From: Aeromonas hydrophila subsp. hydrophila ATCC 7966
GTDB taxonomy: Bacteria; Pseudomonadota; Gammaproteobacteria; Enterobacterales; Aeromonadaceae
DNA: 64,000 nucleotides
Reading direction: 5' to 3'
Assembly: GCF_000014805.1 (NCBI RefSeq)
Contig: NC_008570.1
Location: 3,043,001 to 3,107,000 of the forward strand
A model generated the notes under the pieces. It was not told the origin of the DNA and made no database searches. It saw only the letters and a program-made list of their open reading frames with translations. Below, in pieces: positions 45,772-54,579 of the stretch (the first letter of the stretch is position 1; each line of letters starts with the position of its first letter). Made by a program: the position numbers and the translations under genes.

Positions 45772-46785
45772 TCAGCTCGGCCGACGGCGCTGGCGCTTGA
45801 CCTCGTACATGCAGGCATCGGCCAGCCTCAGCGCCTCGTCCACCGTGCTGCTGGCCGGATCGATGGCCACCACCCCCACGCTGGCACCGGGGTAGTGCAG
45901 CAGGCCGGCGGGCACCTCGAGAGGCACCAGGCTCGCCTCGAACAACCGGCGCTGAAAGCCCTGCACCGCCGCCTCCCGCGTCTCTTCGCCGCACTGCGGC
46001 CCCATCCCCACCGCCACGAACTCGTCGCCCCCCACCCGCGCCAGCAGATCGCTGCCGCGCAGCACGGTTGACAGCGCTGCGGCGACCCGTTGCAGCAGCA
46101 GGTCGCCGGTGTCGTGGCCGTGGGTATCGTTGATGGCCTTGAAGCCGTCGAGATCGATGAAGCCGAGCAGCAGCGGATGCTCGACCCGCTCCGCCAGTGA
46201 AAACAGCCGGTTGAGCTCGTGCATCAGCGCCCGCCGGTTGGGCAGCCCGGTCAGCGGGTCGCTCAGCGCCTGGCGTGACAGCTCGTGGTTGGCCTGCTGC
46301 AACTGCTGCAGCAGCTGTTCGCGCTCCACCTGCTCGGCGATCAAGCGGGCAAAGAAGGCGATCAGGTGATCCGAGCCCGCCGTCAGCGGCTTTTGCTCGG
46401 CACTGGCGGCGCACAGGGTGCCATAAAGAGAGCCCGAAGGGGTCTGCACCGGACAGCTCAGGTAGGTGCGAATGCCGAGGGCCCGCGCCGCCTGGGAATC
46501 CCCCCAGCAGCTCGCCACATCCTCGGTGTAGAAGCGCCCCTCGTCGAGGGCCCGTCGGCAGAGGGCATCGCCCCAGGCCACCGAGGCCCCCTCGGGGATC
46601 TGCAGGTCGGCGCTGTTGCGGGCAAAGCGGATATGTTGGGTGTCGTGACCAAGGTCGATTTCGGTCAGATAGGTGGATTCAAGCCCGGTGACCGTCTCGA
46701 GCATCTCCAGCAGCGGGCGGGTCAGGCTCTCCAGATCCCGCGCCCCGGTCACTTGCAGCGACAACGCCTGCAATATTCTGTCCAT
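45772..46785 (-). CDS. GAF-GGDEF diguanylate cyclase
   Basis: This 337-residue cytoplasmic protein has a GAF domain (about 15-160) and a GGDEF domain with the intact active-site motif RVGGDEFV. An RGSD five residues ahead of GGDEF provides the I-site RxxD for product inhibition. It should make cyclic di-GMP from GTP. No membrane segment or phosphodiesterase domain is present. The ATG at 46783-46785 follows GGGAGG. The signal seen by the GAF domain is unknown. Confidence 0.9.
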   Translation of the reverse strand: MDRILQALSLQVTGARDLESLTRPLLEMLETVTGLESTYLTEIDLGHDTQHIRFARNSADLQIPEGASVAWGDALCRRALDEGRFYTEDVASCWGDSQAARALGIRTYLSCPVQTPSGSLYGTLCAASAEQKPLTAGSDHLIAFFARLIAEQVEREQLLQQLQQANHELSRQALSDPLTGLPNRRALMHELNRLFSLAERVEHPLLLGFIDLDGFKAINDTHGHDTGDLLLQRVAAALSTVLRGSDLLARVGGDEFVAVGMGPQCGEETREAAVQGFQRRLFEASLVPLEVPAGLLHYPGASVGVVAIDPASSTVDEALRLADACMYEVKRQRRRPS

Positions 46786-47471
46786 GCACACCTCCCTGCT
46801 TGCATGTCTATTCCTGAAACGATAGCCAACCCCGGGGGCCATTCACAAGCCGCGTGCCCCCGCCGTGGCACAAATTTTGCGGTTTTGGCGGCCTTTGTCG
46901 TCGAACGACCCTCGATTGTCCGGCAACGCGCTCCGTTTGCAGCCAACGCGGGGCGGCCCGACCTGAGCCGTGGTGAGCGCCCCCTATTGAGGGCAGCAGC
47001 GCCTGTCGTGCGGCGTTATTGGCTACGGCGGCTTCGCTGTGAATGCCGTCGAGGGCTGGGCCCATGCTGGCCCCAGGTGCTCATCGCCTTTGTGGATGGC
47101 GCTGTCCCGCTGCTCTGTCTCTGCCCGGCTCTCTGCTTATCCTGCTTGTCTGCTTATCAGCCAGACGCGGCGCTCATCTTCCATCACACCCCGGCCGCGG
47201 GTCAATCGCCGGTTGCCACTTTGCAGCAAAGGAGAAAAACCATTTAATTCTGATAGTTGCATCACTAATTTCATGGATTTGGATGGCCCCGCCGAAGCGG
47301 GTTCCGTAAGATGACCATCGGCCCCTGTTGGCCCCGAGTATTCATGGATGGTCAAGGGCGCAAGGTGGCGGCGACAGTCAGGGGCGGCAGCGTCTCTGGC
47401 GGATAGCGCGCGGACTGTGAGCCCGCCGCCCTGTTTGGCCCAACACCCGATACGACTCGGCGCTCTCCGGG
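46786..47471. other. Gene-free 0.7-kb stretch
   Basis: No frame here has a convincing start, ribosome site and protein-like composition together. The GC-rich first half and mixed second half hold only short inverted repeats such as CCGCCGAAGCGG. It must contain the promoter of the GGDEF gene at its left end; otherwise I see nothing definite. Confidence 0.5.
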
Positions 47472-47780
47472 TTATTTGACCCGCATCAGGCGATGGCGGA
47501 CGTCACCCAGCTCGACCTGGATCACCTGGGAGCGCTGCATGGCATCGACCCGCTGCAGCATGTCGGCGTTGTACTGCTTGCGCCGCATCCACTGCATGGG
47601 CTCCTCGAAGCTGCCTTCGTTGACGATAAAGGTATCCGTGTAGGTGTCGTTCACTATGCTGACCACCCAGATGCGCTGCTGAAACTCCGAGAGTTCGGCA
47701 AAAAGCGCAGCGCCACGGGTTGCGAGCCAGCGCCCTGCCCGAGTGATCCTGTTTTTACTGCCAACGAGCCGGTTTGCCAT
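47472..47780 (-). CDS. Hypothetical 102-residue protein
   Basis: This small protein reads with plausible composition: a basic N-terminus (MANRLVGSKNRITRAGRWL), a central beta-like segment QQRIWVVSIVNDTYTDTFIVNEGSF and a C-terminal VIQVELGDVRHRLMRVK. There is no signal peptide or membrane segment. The ribosome site is weak (TTATCAGTT before the ATG). It stands alone beside intergenic repeats. I do not recognise a family; the internal sequence looks coding rather than random. Confidence 0.6.
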   Translation of the reverse strand: MANRLVGSKNRITRAGRWLATRGAALFAELSEFQQRIWVVSIVNDTYTDTFIVNEGSFEEPMQWMRRKQYNADMLQRVDAMQRSQVIQVELGDVRHRLMRVK

Positions 47781-47963
47781 AACTGATAAGGGTTGGATAA
47801 AGGACGGTTGGGCATCCTAGCATTCCAGAGGATGGCGCACCAAGCAGCGGGAGGGTCGCCTTTCCCACCACGGGATTAGGCGCAGGGTGCAATAAGCCTG
47901 TAGGGTCGATTAGCGCAGCGTAATCGTCCGCGGTAACCATCCCCTCCCCTCTTGCGGGAGAGA

Positions 47964-48068
47964 GGTAGGGTGCCAATAAGCGAAACGCATTGCACCGGGG
48001 TAAATGATCCCCTCTGCCCATGTGGGAGACAGGTAGGGTGCCAATAAGCGAAGCGCATTGCACCGGGG
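47964..48068 (+). repeat. Tandem intergenic repeat with imperfect palindrome
   Basis: A 37-base unit containing GGTAGGGTGCCAATAAGCGA and GCATTGCACCGGGG occurs at 47964-48000 and again at 48032-48068 (period 68, one substitution). Inside each unit, GGTGC(C)AAT and ATTGCACC form an inverted repeat. A related GTAGGGTCGATTAGCGCAGCG element lies just upstream (about 47901-47935). Confidence 0.8.
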
Positions 48069-48074
48069 AACGGT

Positions 48075-48098
48075 CCCCTCTCCCCTTGCGGGAGAGGG
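48075..48098. repeat. Intergenic palindromic repeat (CCCTCTCCC...GGGAGAGGG)
   Basis: Stem CCCTCTCCC/GGGAGAGGG with a CTTGC loop is followed by CTAGGGTGAGGGG, like the copies at 28584 and 51416. Confidence 0.75.
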
Positions 48099-48129
48099 CT
48101 AGGGTGAGGGGTTCGGTAACGTCTTTGCT

Positions 48130-48560
48130 TGGGCTAAATATCGCCGTCTAAATGGCACGGCTCAGCCATGTAGGACACGAGGACTCCTTCCTCGACGGGG
48201 TTTCACCGCCGCTGCGCGGCTTGGCGAGTGACTTTGGAAAGACCAAAAGTCACCAAAGGTCTATTCACCCACTTGTTCGCCCTCCTGCGTCGGGTTCCCT
48301 CGGCTCACCCATTTGTCCAACGGCACGCGCCGATGGGCTTTGACCTTCGCCATCCCTGGCGTCGGTCAAAGTCCGCTGCGGACATCCATGTCCTTGCGCC
48401 AAACCGGGCCGAGCGTTGCTCGTCTAATTCCGGTTTGGCCCATGGCCCATCGGCGCTCGCTCGGCGTCCTGCCTCGCGGCTTGGACAAACGGTCTCGCCT
48501 CGGCAAACAACAGGGGGCCAGAACCAACCCGTAGCCCCGAGGTTAGTTAACAACCGTCTG
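48130..48560. other. Non-coding GC-rich stretch bordering the AT-rich island
   Basis: About 430 bases without a believable gene. It contains short palindromic pieces (GACTTTGGAAAGACCAAAAGTC; CCGCTGCGCGG) and several GGCGC/GCGCC-rich segments. Sharp loss of GC content begins at about 48560, where the island starts. Confidence 0.45.
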
Positions 48561-48693
48561 TTGCATATTTGGGGCAATGAATGGAAGAATAATTATTTCT
48601 GAATTTTCTCTTAGCCCACCTCATAGCAAAGCAATTTTGTCGTATCTATACAGCAAGTCACATCAACTTGATTGCATAGGTTAAAAAGTAACG

Positions 48694-48780
48694 TGTGAGC
48701 ACAGCAGAATGCTGCTCTCACATATACCAAGGAAAAAATAGTGACTATTCCTCCTAACTCAACCTTAAATGTGAGCACAC
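48694..48780 (+). promoter_or_regulatory. TGTGAGCACA direct repeats and hairpin upstream of the island membrane-protein gene
   Basis: TGTGAGCACA occurs at 48694-48703 and as GTGAGCACA inside AAATGTGAGCACAC at 48767-48780. The first copy is half of an interrupted inverted repeat (TGTGAG...AGCAG-AATG-CTGCTCTCACA, 48694-48722). TATAAT at 48798-48803 could be the -10 box of the following gene. Confidence 0.5.
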
Positions 48781-48815
48781 TTTAACCACTTCAACTTTAT
48801 AATGGATTCAACTAT

Positions 48816-49436
48816 ATGAGCGATATTGTTAACAAACTTATTGAGGCTGTAGAAAAAGGTAATGTATGGGTAGCTTTAACAGTCGTAGCCGTTGCGATTA
48901 TTTTTAATTTGCGAACTCTATTTAGTTTCTTTGAGGAGAGACAAAAAGCTAGAATAATAAAGCTAGAAGCCGCTATACAATGTCCTCAAATCGTAGGTTC
49001 GACTAAGTCTCATTTAGAAAATGAACTTGCTGCAGAGCATTTCAAAATAACTACCGGAATGCGATTAGAAAAAGAAATGCGAGAATCATTAATTAATCTA
49101 CATAAGAAAAGCCATGGAGAGATATCGTTTGCTCACTTTAAAAGAGGGCTGCCTCATATTTTTTATAAAAACAAAAGGATTGTCGTAGAAATTAGTTTTA
49201 TTGAATATTCATTATTCGTCTTCAATCTATTTTTTGGAATTGCTCTGATATTTTCAGGGTTATTTCTCATGGTATTACCAACAGATAGATCTATTACATG
49301 GATAGAGCTGTTTTCACAAATAGGACTAGGGTTTATTTTTATCACTACAGCATTATTCATGCTCACTCAAACATTTCCAATAATGTCTGCCAATAGAGTG
49401 AAAAAACTAATACAAAAAATGAATCCCATGGATTAA
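48816..49436 (+). CDS. Island membrane protein of unknown function
   Basis: This 206-residue protein has one membrane segment near the N-terminus (about 17-34), a long lysine/glutamate-rich helical middle (EERQKARIIKLEAAI, LRLEKEMRESLINLHKKSH) and two more membrane segments near the C-terminus (about 128-150 and 163-185). I do not recognise the family. Codon and amino-acid use (I, K, N, F rich) differ sharply from the GC-rich surroundings, so it was probably acquired. It precedes the SAMHD1-like gene on the same strand by 186 bases. A two-gene system is possible. Confidence 0.75.
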   Translation: MSDIVNKLIEAVEKGNVWVALTVVAVAIIFNLRTLFSFFEERQKARIIKLEAAIQCPQIVGSTKSHLENELAAEHFKITTGMRLEKEMRESLINLHKKSHGEISFAHFKRGLPHIFYKNKRIVVEISFIEYSLFVFNLFFGIALIFSGLFLMVLPTDRSITWIELFSQIGLGFIFITTALFMLTQTFPIMSANRVKKLIQKMNPMD

Positions 49437-49579
49437 TGCCACTTCTCTTAAAAACAATTAATATATAGCTTGATAGATAAAGTTTTTAATAATCCCACAC
49501 CAATTGTTAATTTTATGTAAGTTTATATAAAAGTCAATCTTAACAAAAAACATTCCCCATTAGCCAACAACATTAACAT

Positions 49580-49590
49580 TGCTCACATTT
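49580..49590 (-). promoter_or_regulatory. Inverted copy of the TGTGAGCA motif upstream of the SAMHD1-like gene
   Basis: AAATGTGAGCA read on the minus strand (49580-49590) equals the 11-base core found on the plus strand at 48767-48777. It lies 33 bases before the SAMHD1-like ATG, so both island genes carry the motif upstream. Confidence 0.45.
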
Positions 49591-49622
49591 CCAACCCACG
49601 ATGAAAATAAAGGGACTTATAT

Positions 49623-51152
49623 ATGCAATTTGATAAAGAATTACTTGGTAAAATATTAGACCCAATTCATGGCATAATCCGCTTAAGCGAATTGGAAATA
49701 AAATTCATTGATCACCCTCTATTTCAGAGGCTAAGAAATATAAAGCAGAATACTTTTTTATATAAAGTTTTTCCTTCAGCAATGCATAGTAGGTTTGAAC
49801 ACTCTCTCGGCGTTATGCATCTATCATATGAAATATTAAAGAATTTAAATTTAAATTCATATAGATATCAAAATAAGTATAGTGATGGTAGAATTTTTAA
49901 TAATATTGAGGACCTTCCTTTAAAGAATATTCGGGAGCTGAGATTGGCAGCTCTATTACATGATCTTGGCCATGGTCCAATGTCTCATCAGTTTGATTCA
50001 TTTATGTGCAAAAAAGAGGATTTATCAGAACATCTTGGACAGGACTTTAGTGATATTTTCAAGATTATTTCCAGTGGTGCCACCATTGACCATGAGCATA
50101 TGTCTGCGATCTTCATAAAAATTATTTATAATAGCTTGAATGATGAGTTACGCAACTTAATAGATATTAACAATGTTATTAGTATAATCGAGAGCAAATA
50201 TAAAAATAATAGAATTATAGTAAGTTTTGGTGATAAAAGCTTAGACATCCTCCCTCTATTTACATCTATAATATCATCCTGCCCTATTGATGCTGACCGA
50301 ATGGATTATCTTCTAAGGGACAGTTATTTTTCCGGTGTGAAATGTGGTATCTATGATTACAATAGGCTCTTTATGTCTATTGTACCTGTTATAGATAATA
50401 ACAAAGTGTTTTTGGCATATAAAGAAAGTGGAATTGACTCTATTGTTGAGTTTATAAATGCTAGATCAAGTCTATTTGGGCAAGTTTATTACCACAAAAC
50501 AAATAGAGCATTTTCAGCAATGTTAGGCAATGTTTGTGAAATATCAAAAGAAAGTACATCTGGAGAGACTTTGAGCCTATTTAAACTTGAGGAACCAGAT
50601 GCGGCTAACCCAGAGAGTAAGTTGGAACAACTAGAGGCCTTTTATTTAGATAATTCAGATGACTTTTTTTTAAATGAACAGCTGCCAAGCTTCGTTGAGG
50701 AAAGTAAACACCATGAACTTGGCAAAAAAATACTCAACGATATTATAAATAGAAATCCTTGGTCAAAAAAATACGAATCTAAAATATACCCGAAAAACTT
50801 AAAAATAACAGACATCACAAAGAAAGAATTCGTATCAAAACTCAAGTGTGATTTACTTGAATTAATTTCAAAGACTATCCCTAAATATCATTTTTCTATA
50901 GACATAATGACTGACAATGCATTCAAAGATATAGATAAGACAGAAATAAAACTTCTAAGGAAAAATTTACATGGAAGCTATGATATTAAAAAGCTATCCG
51001 AAAGTGGTGACAAACTCGACAAGTATCAGTCAATTAAATATTTAATTAGAATATTTATATATAAAGAATACGAAGGTTATGTATCGAATGATTTAATATC
51101 AGAAATTGAAATGCTGAAGAATAATATTGCACATGAACATTTCGAGTTATAA
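49623..51152 (+). CDS. SAMHD1-like HD-domain phosphohydrolase
   Basis: This 509-residue protein has the HD-domain pattern of SAMHD1-type dNTP triphosphohydrolases: FQRLRNIKQNTFLYKVFP, SRFEHSLGV with His60, LLHDLGHGPMSHQFD with His113-Asp114, and PIDADRMDYLLRD with Asp225, giving the complete metal set H...HD...D. A C-terminal region of about 250 residues is poorly conserved. By family it may hydrolyse dNTPs or a related nucleotide. Gene composition is strongly AT-rich, unlike its neighbours. The ATG at 49623 follows AAGGGAC. Its partner may be the membrane protein just upstream. Confidence 0.85.
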   Translation: MQFDKELLGKILDPIHGIIRLSELEIKFIDHPLFQRLRNIKQNTFLYKVFPSAMHSRFEHSLGVMHLSYEILKNLNLNSYRYQNKYSDGRIFNNIEDLPLKNIRELRLAALLHDLGHGPMSHQFDSFMCKKEDLSEHLGQDFSDIFKIISSGATIDHEHMSAIFIKIIYNSLNDELRNLIDINNVISIIESKYKNNRIIVSFGDKSLDILPLFTSIISSCPIDADRMDYLLRDSYFSGVKCGIYDYNRLFMSIVPVIDNNKVFLAYKESGIDSIVEFINARSSLFGQVYYHKTNRAFSAMLGNVCEISKESTSGETLSLFKLEEPDAANPESKLEQLEAFYLDNSDDFFLNEQLPSFVEESKHHELGKKILNDIINRNPWSKKYESKIYPKNLKITDITKKEFVSKLKCDLLELISKTIPKYHFSIDIMTDNAFKDIDKTEIKLLRKNLHGSYDIKKLSESGDKLDKYQSIKYLIRIFIYKEYEGYVSNDLISEIEMLKNNIAHEHFEL

Positions 51153-51157
51153 CATAT

Positions 51158-51187
51158 AAAAACCGCAGCCCAAGGGATGCGGTTTTT
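51158..51187 (+). terminator. Terminator after the SAMHD1-like gene, same sequence type as the cysS terminator
   Basis: AAAAACCGCA-loop-TGCGGTTTTT directly follows the stop codon. The same AACCGCAGCC...GGCTGCGGTT hairpin recurs at 51483 and 51762. Confidence 0.88.
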
Positions 51188-51415
51188 AATTTCTATCTGC
51201 CAAACAGTCCGCACCTAAACAAGAACGTTATTTAGCCAGTACAGTGCACTTCAATTTCCTTGCAGTGGGATAGGCTGTCAATATTAAAACTGATACCACG
51301 GGCGGGCACGGTATTGTTTCCCCCTGCAAACCGCCGAGTCGAGCTAAACGGGTCAGGAGCGCCATCAGGGATAAGGGCGGTTTGCCGAGGAATGACGCTA
51401 GCGCCCCTCACCCTG

Positions 51416-51440
51416 CCCCTCTCCCACAAGGGGAGAGGGG
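51416..51440. repeat. Intergenic palindromic repeat (CCCCTCTCCC...GGGAGAGGGG)
   Basis: Stem CCCCTCTCCC/GGGAGAGGGG with loop ACAAG lies in the 290-base gap between the island and the cysS tail copy. It belongs to the same family as those at 28584 and 48075. Confidence 0.75.
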
Positions 51441-51482
51441 ATCAGAGCGGAGGCAACCGAGGCATAAAGGGAAAAGGCATAA

Positions 51483-51516
51483 AAAAACCGCAGCCCCAGG
51501 GCTGCGGTTTTTTTAT
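51483..51516 (-). terminator. Duplicated copy of the cysS terminator
   Basis: AAACCGCAGCCC...GGGCTGCGGTTT with A/T flanks lies downstream of the truncated cysS copy, at 278 bases from the equivalent hairpin of the intact gene. Confidence 0.88.
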
Positions 51517-51552
51517 TGGCTCAACCGGTTGGCACCAACAAGGCCACCGGCC

Positions 51553-51762
51553 TTAGGCACGGCGCCGGCTGGTCTTGCCGGTGCTGTCTTCCAGCACCTA
51601 TTCCCATCTCGGTGAGACGGTTGCGGGCGGCGGCGTCGGCGGCCCAGTTCTTGTCGGCGCGGGCCTGGTTGCGCTGGACGATCAGTTGCTCTATCTCGGC
51701 CACTTCGTCATCGGCCTCATTGCCCTTGAGGAAGGCGTCCGGGTCTTGCTGCAGTATGCCGA
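51553..51762 (-). pseudogene. Duplicated 3' tail of cysS (C-terminal fragment)
   Basis: This segment matches the last ~70 codons of cysS at a constant offset of 276-278 bases. It encodes [19 protein letters not shown] and RNRLTEMG as in the intact gene, then an inserted base (ACCTATTCCC against ACAATGCCC) breaks the frame before the stop codon. It has no start of its own. It begins exactly at ATGCCGA, where the intact terminator copy begins on its other side, so it is a direct tandem duplication. Confidence 0.88.
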
Positions 51763-51793
51763 AAACCGCAGCCCTAAGGCTGCGGTTTTTTAT
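51762..51793 (-). terminator. Rho-independent terminator of cysS
   Basis: AAAACCGCAGCC...GGCTGCGGTTTT lies 37 bases after the cysS stop codon. This is the third of three near-identical hairpins within 640 bases. Confidence 0.9.
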
Positions 51794-51829
51794 TAGCTCA
51801 ACCTGTTGGCGCGAGCAGCGCCACCGGCC

Positions 51830-53206
51830 TTAGGCACGGCGCCAGCTGGTCTTGCCGGCGCTGTCTTCCAGCACAATGCCCATCTCGGTGAGACGGTTGC
51901 GGGCGGCATCGGCAGCAGCCCAGTTCTTGTCGGCACGGGCCTGATTGCGCTGGGCGATCAGTTGCTCGATTTCGGCAACCTCTTCATCCGCTTCGTCACC
52001 CTTCAAGAAGGCTTCGGGGTCTTGCTGCAGGATGCCGAGCACGGCACCCAGCTCACGCAGGCGGGCGCCCAGCGCGGCAGCAACGGCCATGTCTTCACCC
52101 TTCTGGCGGTTGATCTCGCGCACCAGGTCGAACAGGGCGGAGTAGGCTTCCGGGGTGTTGAAGTCATCGTCCATTGCTTCCTTGAAGCGAGCCACCTGCT
52201 CGTCGCCACCGGCCGCAGCAGCAGCCGGCAGATCGCGCAGGGCGGTGTACATACGCTCCAGCGCGGCGCGGGCCTGCTTCAGGTTATCTTCCGAGTAGTT
52301 GAGCTGGCTGCGGTAGTGGCCAGACATCAGGAAGTAACGGACAGTTTCGGCATCGTAGTGGGCCAGCACGTCACGGATGGTGAAGAAGTTGCCAAGGGAT
52401 TTGGACATCTTCTCTTTATCCACCATCACCATGCCGCTGTGCATCCAGGTGTTGACGTAGTCGCCACCGTGGGCGCAGCAGGACTGGGCAATCTCGTTCT
52501 CGTGGTGCGGGAACTGCAGATCGGAGCCGCCGCCGTGGATGTCGAAGTGGTTGCCAAGGTGCTTGGAGTTCATGGCGGAGCACTCGATGTGCCAGCCAGG
52601 ACGGCCCGGGCCCCAGGGGCTGTCCCAGGTCGGCTCGCCCGGCTTGGACATCTTCCACAGCACGAAGTCGAGCGGATTGCGCTTGGCATCCACCACGTCA
52701 ACGCGGGCGCCGGCCTGCAGTTGCTCCAGATCCTGGCCGGAGAGCTTGCCGTAGTCGGCGTAGGAGTCGACGATGAACATCACGTCGCCGTTGTCCGCCA
52801 CGTAGGCGTGCTCTTTATCCAGCAGGGATTGCACCAGCTCGATGATCTCGCCGATGTGCTGGGTGGCGCGCGGCTCGACGTCCGGGCGCACCATGCCGAG
52901 GGCATCGAAGTCGGCGTGCATGTCGCCGATCAGGCGCGCGGTCAGATCGTCACAGGTGACGCCGGTTTCGGCGGCACGCTTGATGATCTTGTCGTCCACG
53001 TCCGTGACGTTGCGCACGTAGTTGAGCTGATAGCCGCTGTAGCGCAGGTAACGGGCCACGACGTCGAAGGCGACGAAGGTGCGGCCATGGCCGATATGAC
53101 AGTGATCGTAGATAGTGACGCCACACACATACATGCCCACCTTGCCCGGGTGGATAGGTTTGAATTCTTCTTTTTGACGAGTGAGTGTGTTGTATATCTT
53201 CAGCAT
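51830..53206 (-). CDS. cysS: Cysteinyl-tRNA synthetase
   Basis: This 458-residue class I synthetase charges tRNA-Cys. Motifs are [24 protein letters not shown] with the HIGH signature, the zinc ligands including Cys28, and [10 protein letters not shown] (KMSKS). [22 protein letters not shown] is the family metal-site segment. The length matches E. coli CysS (461). The ATG at 53204-53206 is used, with only a weak ribosome site. A tandem copy of its 3' end, including the terminator, lies immediately downstream. It is divergent from ppiB, as in E. coli. Confidence 0.98.
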   Translation of the reverse strand: MLKIYNTLTRQKEEFKPIHPGKVGMYVCGVTIYDHCHIGHGRTFVAFDVVARYLRYSGYQLNYVRNVTDVDDKIIKRAAETGVTCDDLTARLIGDMHADFDALGMVRPDVEPRATQHIGEIIELVQSLLDKEHAYVADNGDVMFIVDSYADYGKLSGQDLEQLQAGARVDVVDAKRNPLDFVLWKMSKPGEPTWDSPWGPGRPGWHIECSAMNSKHLGNHFDIHGGGSDLQFPHHENEIAQSCCAHGGDYVNTWMHSGMVMVDKEKMSKSLGNFFTIRDVLAHYDAETVRYFLMSGHYRSQLNYSEDNLKQARAALERMYTALRDLPAAAAAGGDEQVARFKEAMDDDFNTPEAYSALFDLVREINRQKGEDMAVAAALGARLRELGAVLGILQQDPEAFLKGDEADEEVAEIEQLIAQRNQARADKNWAAADAARNRLTEMGIVLEDSAGKTSWRRA

Positions 53207-53396
53207 CTTATGACCACTGCCTGTGAGTAAAATGGCCTGCCATTCTACCCGCATCGCGCGTAGAAAACGAGGCAGAAAACGTGCCGGATCAGGCGCACCA
53301 TCTATGCCGCAGGGCCCTGATGGGCTAGAATTGCCACCACTTTATGCCATACACCTGCGGGCACCTCGTCGCCCGCATCAAATGAAAGGACATATC

Positions 53397-53894
53397 ATGG
53401 TCACTCTGCACACCAATCACGGCGACATCACCCTCACCCTGAACGCTGAAAAAGCCCCGGAAACCGTGGCCAACTTCCTGCAATACTGCCGTGACGGTCA
53501 CTACGACAACACCATCTTCCACCGCGTCATCGACGGCTTCATGATCCAGGGCGGCGGCTATGCCCCGGGCTTCGAAGAGAAAGACACCCGCGCCCCCATC
53601 AAGAACGAAGCGGCCAACGGCCTGTCCAACAAGGTCGGCACCATCGCCATGGCCCGCACCATGGAGCCGCACTCTGCCAGCGCCCAGTTCTTCATCAACG
53701 TGAACAACAACGACTTCCTCGACTTCAAATCCGCCACCACCCAGGGCTTCGGCTACTGCGTGTTCGGTGAAGTGACCGCCGGCATGGACGTGGTCAACAA
53801 GATCAAGGGCGTCAAGACCGGCAACTACGGCCGCATCCACCAGGACGTGCCGACCGAAGACGTGGTGATCACCAAGGTGACCCTTGCCGAGTGA
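53397..53894 (+). CDS. ppiB: Peptidyl-prolyl cis-trans isomerase B (cyclophilin)
   Basis: This 165-residue cytoplasmic cyclophilin catalyses prolyl isomerisation. Signatures are [35 protein letters not shown] and [16 protein letters not shown]. No signal peptide is present, so this is the cytoplasmic PpiB rather than PpiA. The ATG at 53397 follows AAAGGA. It lies divergent from cysS and upstream of lpxH, as in E. coli, but with an additional DUF4269 gene inserted between. Confidence 0.97.
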   Translation: MVTLHTNHGDITLTLNAEKAPETVANFLQYCRDGHYDNTIFHRVIDGFMIQGGGYAPGFEEKDTRAPIKNEAANGLSNKVGTIAMARTMEPHSASAQFFINVNNNDFLDFKSATTQGFGYCVFGEVTAGMDVVNKIKGVKTGNYGRIHQDVPTEDVVITKVTLAE

Positions 53895-54579
53895 TCTCTG
53901 CCTTCTGCGAGATGAACTGACTGCGGCCCCGGCCGCAGTTTTTCCATCTGCGAAGGCCGGCCCCATCGACTGGCGCCGTCTCGATTACCTGGCCCACGGC
54001 AACCCGCGCCAACGCTCGGCCCATGCCCTGCTCACCGCCGGGGTGTGGGATGCGCTGGCAGCCCAGTGCAGCGATCTGGCGCTGGTGAGCACGGTCGCCA
54101 TCGGGCTCGACAGGCCCGGCAGCGATCTCGACATCGTCTGCCGCCACCCGGACCCGGCCGCGTTTGCCGCGGCGCTAGCCGCCCAAGGCTGGCAGGTTGC
54201 GCAAAAGGGCGCTGACATCTGGCTCGCCGAGCAGACCGTCACCGGCGCCGATGGCCACCCTTGGCCCCTTGAGCTCTACCTCACCCCGGATCCCCTCGAG
54301 CGCCTCAACGGCTGGCGCCACCTCAGCCTGATGACCGCCCTGCTTGAGCAGTTCGGTGCAACGTTTTATCACCAAGTGCTGCGCCTGCGCCTCGAGGAAG
54401 GGCTCAAAGGAGAGGCCGCCATGTGCCACTTGCTGGGCCTTGCCGGCGACCCGTATGCCGCGCTGCTCACCCTGGAGGGCGGCGAGCTTGCCCCACTGGC
54501 GTGGCAGCCGGGGGCGATGAGCCCCCTTTCTACCTCTACTTCCAGCCACCTCAACAGGGCCCAGCGCACTTTCTCATGA
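53884..54579 (+). CDS. DUF4269-family protein (nucleotidyltransferase-like)
   Basis: This 231-residue protein fits DUF4269: [50 protein letters not shown] (a G-S-D-L-D segment as in nucleotidyltransferase folds) and [19 protein letters not shown]. Activity is unknown. The only in-frame start before the conserved region is TTG at 53884, with AAGGTG five bases upstream; it overlaps the ppiB 3' end by 11 bases. A terminator hairpin lies inside its first 20 codons. The stop codon overlaps the lpxH start (ATGA). Confidence 0.75.
   Translation: MPSDLCLLRDELTAAPAAVFPSAKAGPIDWRRLDYLAHGNPRQRSAHALLTAGVWDALAAQCSDLALVSTVAIGLDRPGSDLDIVCRHPDPAAFAAALAAQGWQVAQKGADIWLAEQTVTGADGHPWPLELYLTPDPLERLNGWRHLSLMTALLEQFGATFYHQVLRLRLEEGLKGEAAMCHLLGLAGDPYAALLTLEGGELAPLAWQPGAMSPLSTSTSSHLNRAQRTFS
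53920..53943 (+). terminator. ppiB terminator located inside the DUF4269 coding start
   Basis: ACTGCGGCC-CC-GGCCGCAGT followed by TTTTT has full intrinsic-terminator form. It begins 25 bases after the ppiB stop codon and 36 bases into the overlapping DUF4269 frame. Confidence 0.75.

Noticed and set aside
46786..47471. Several overlapping open frames longer than 80 codons
   Set aside because: They lack ribosome sites, have Pro/Arg/Cys-rich shadow-like composition and resemble nothing I know.
48130..48560. Possible degraded insertion sequence at the left edge of the island
   Set aside because: No transposase fragment, terminal inverted repeats or target duplication could be recognised.
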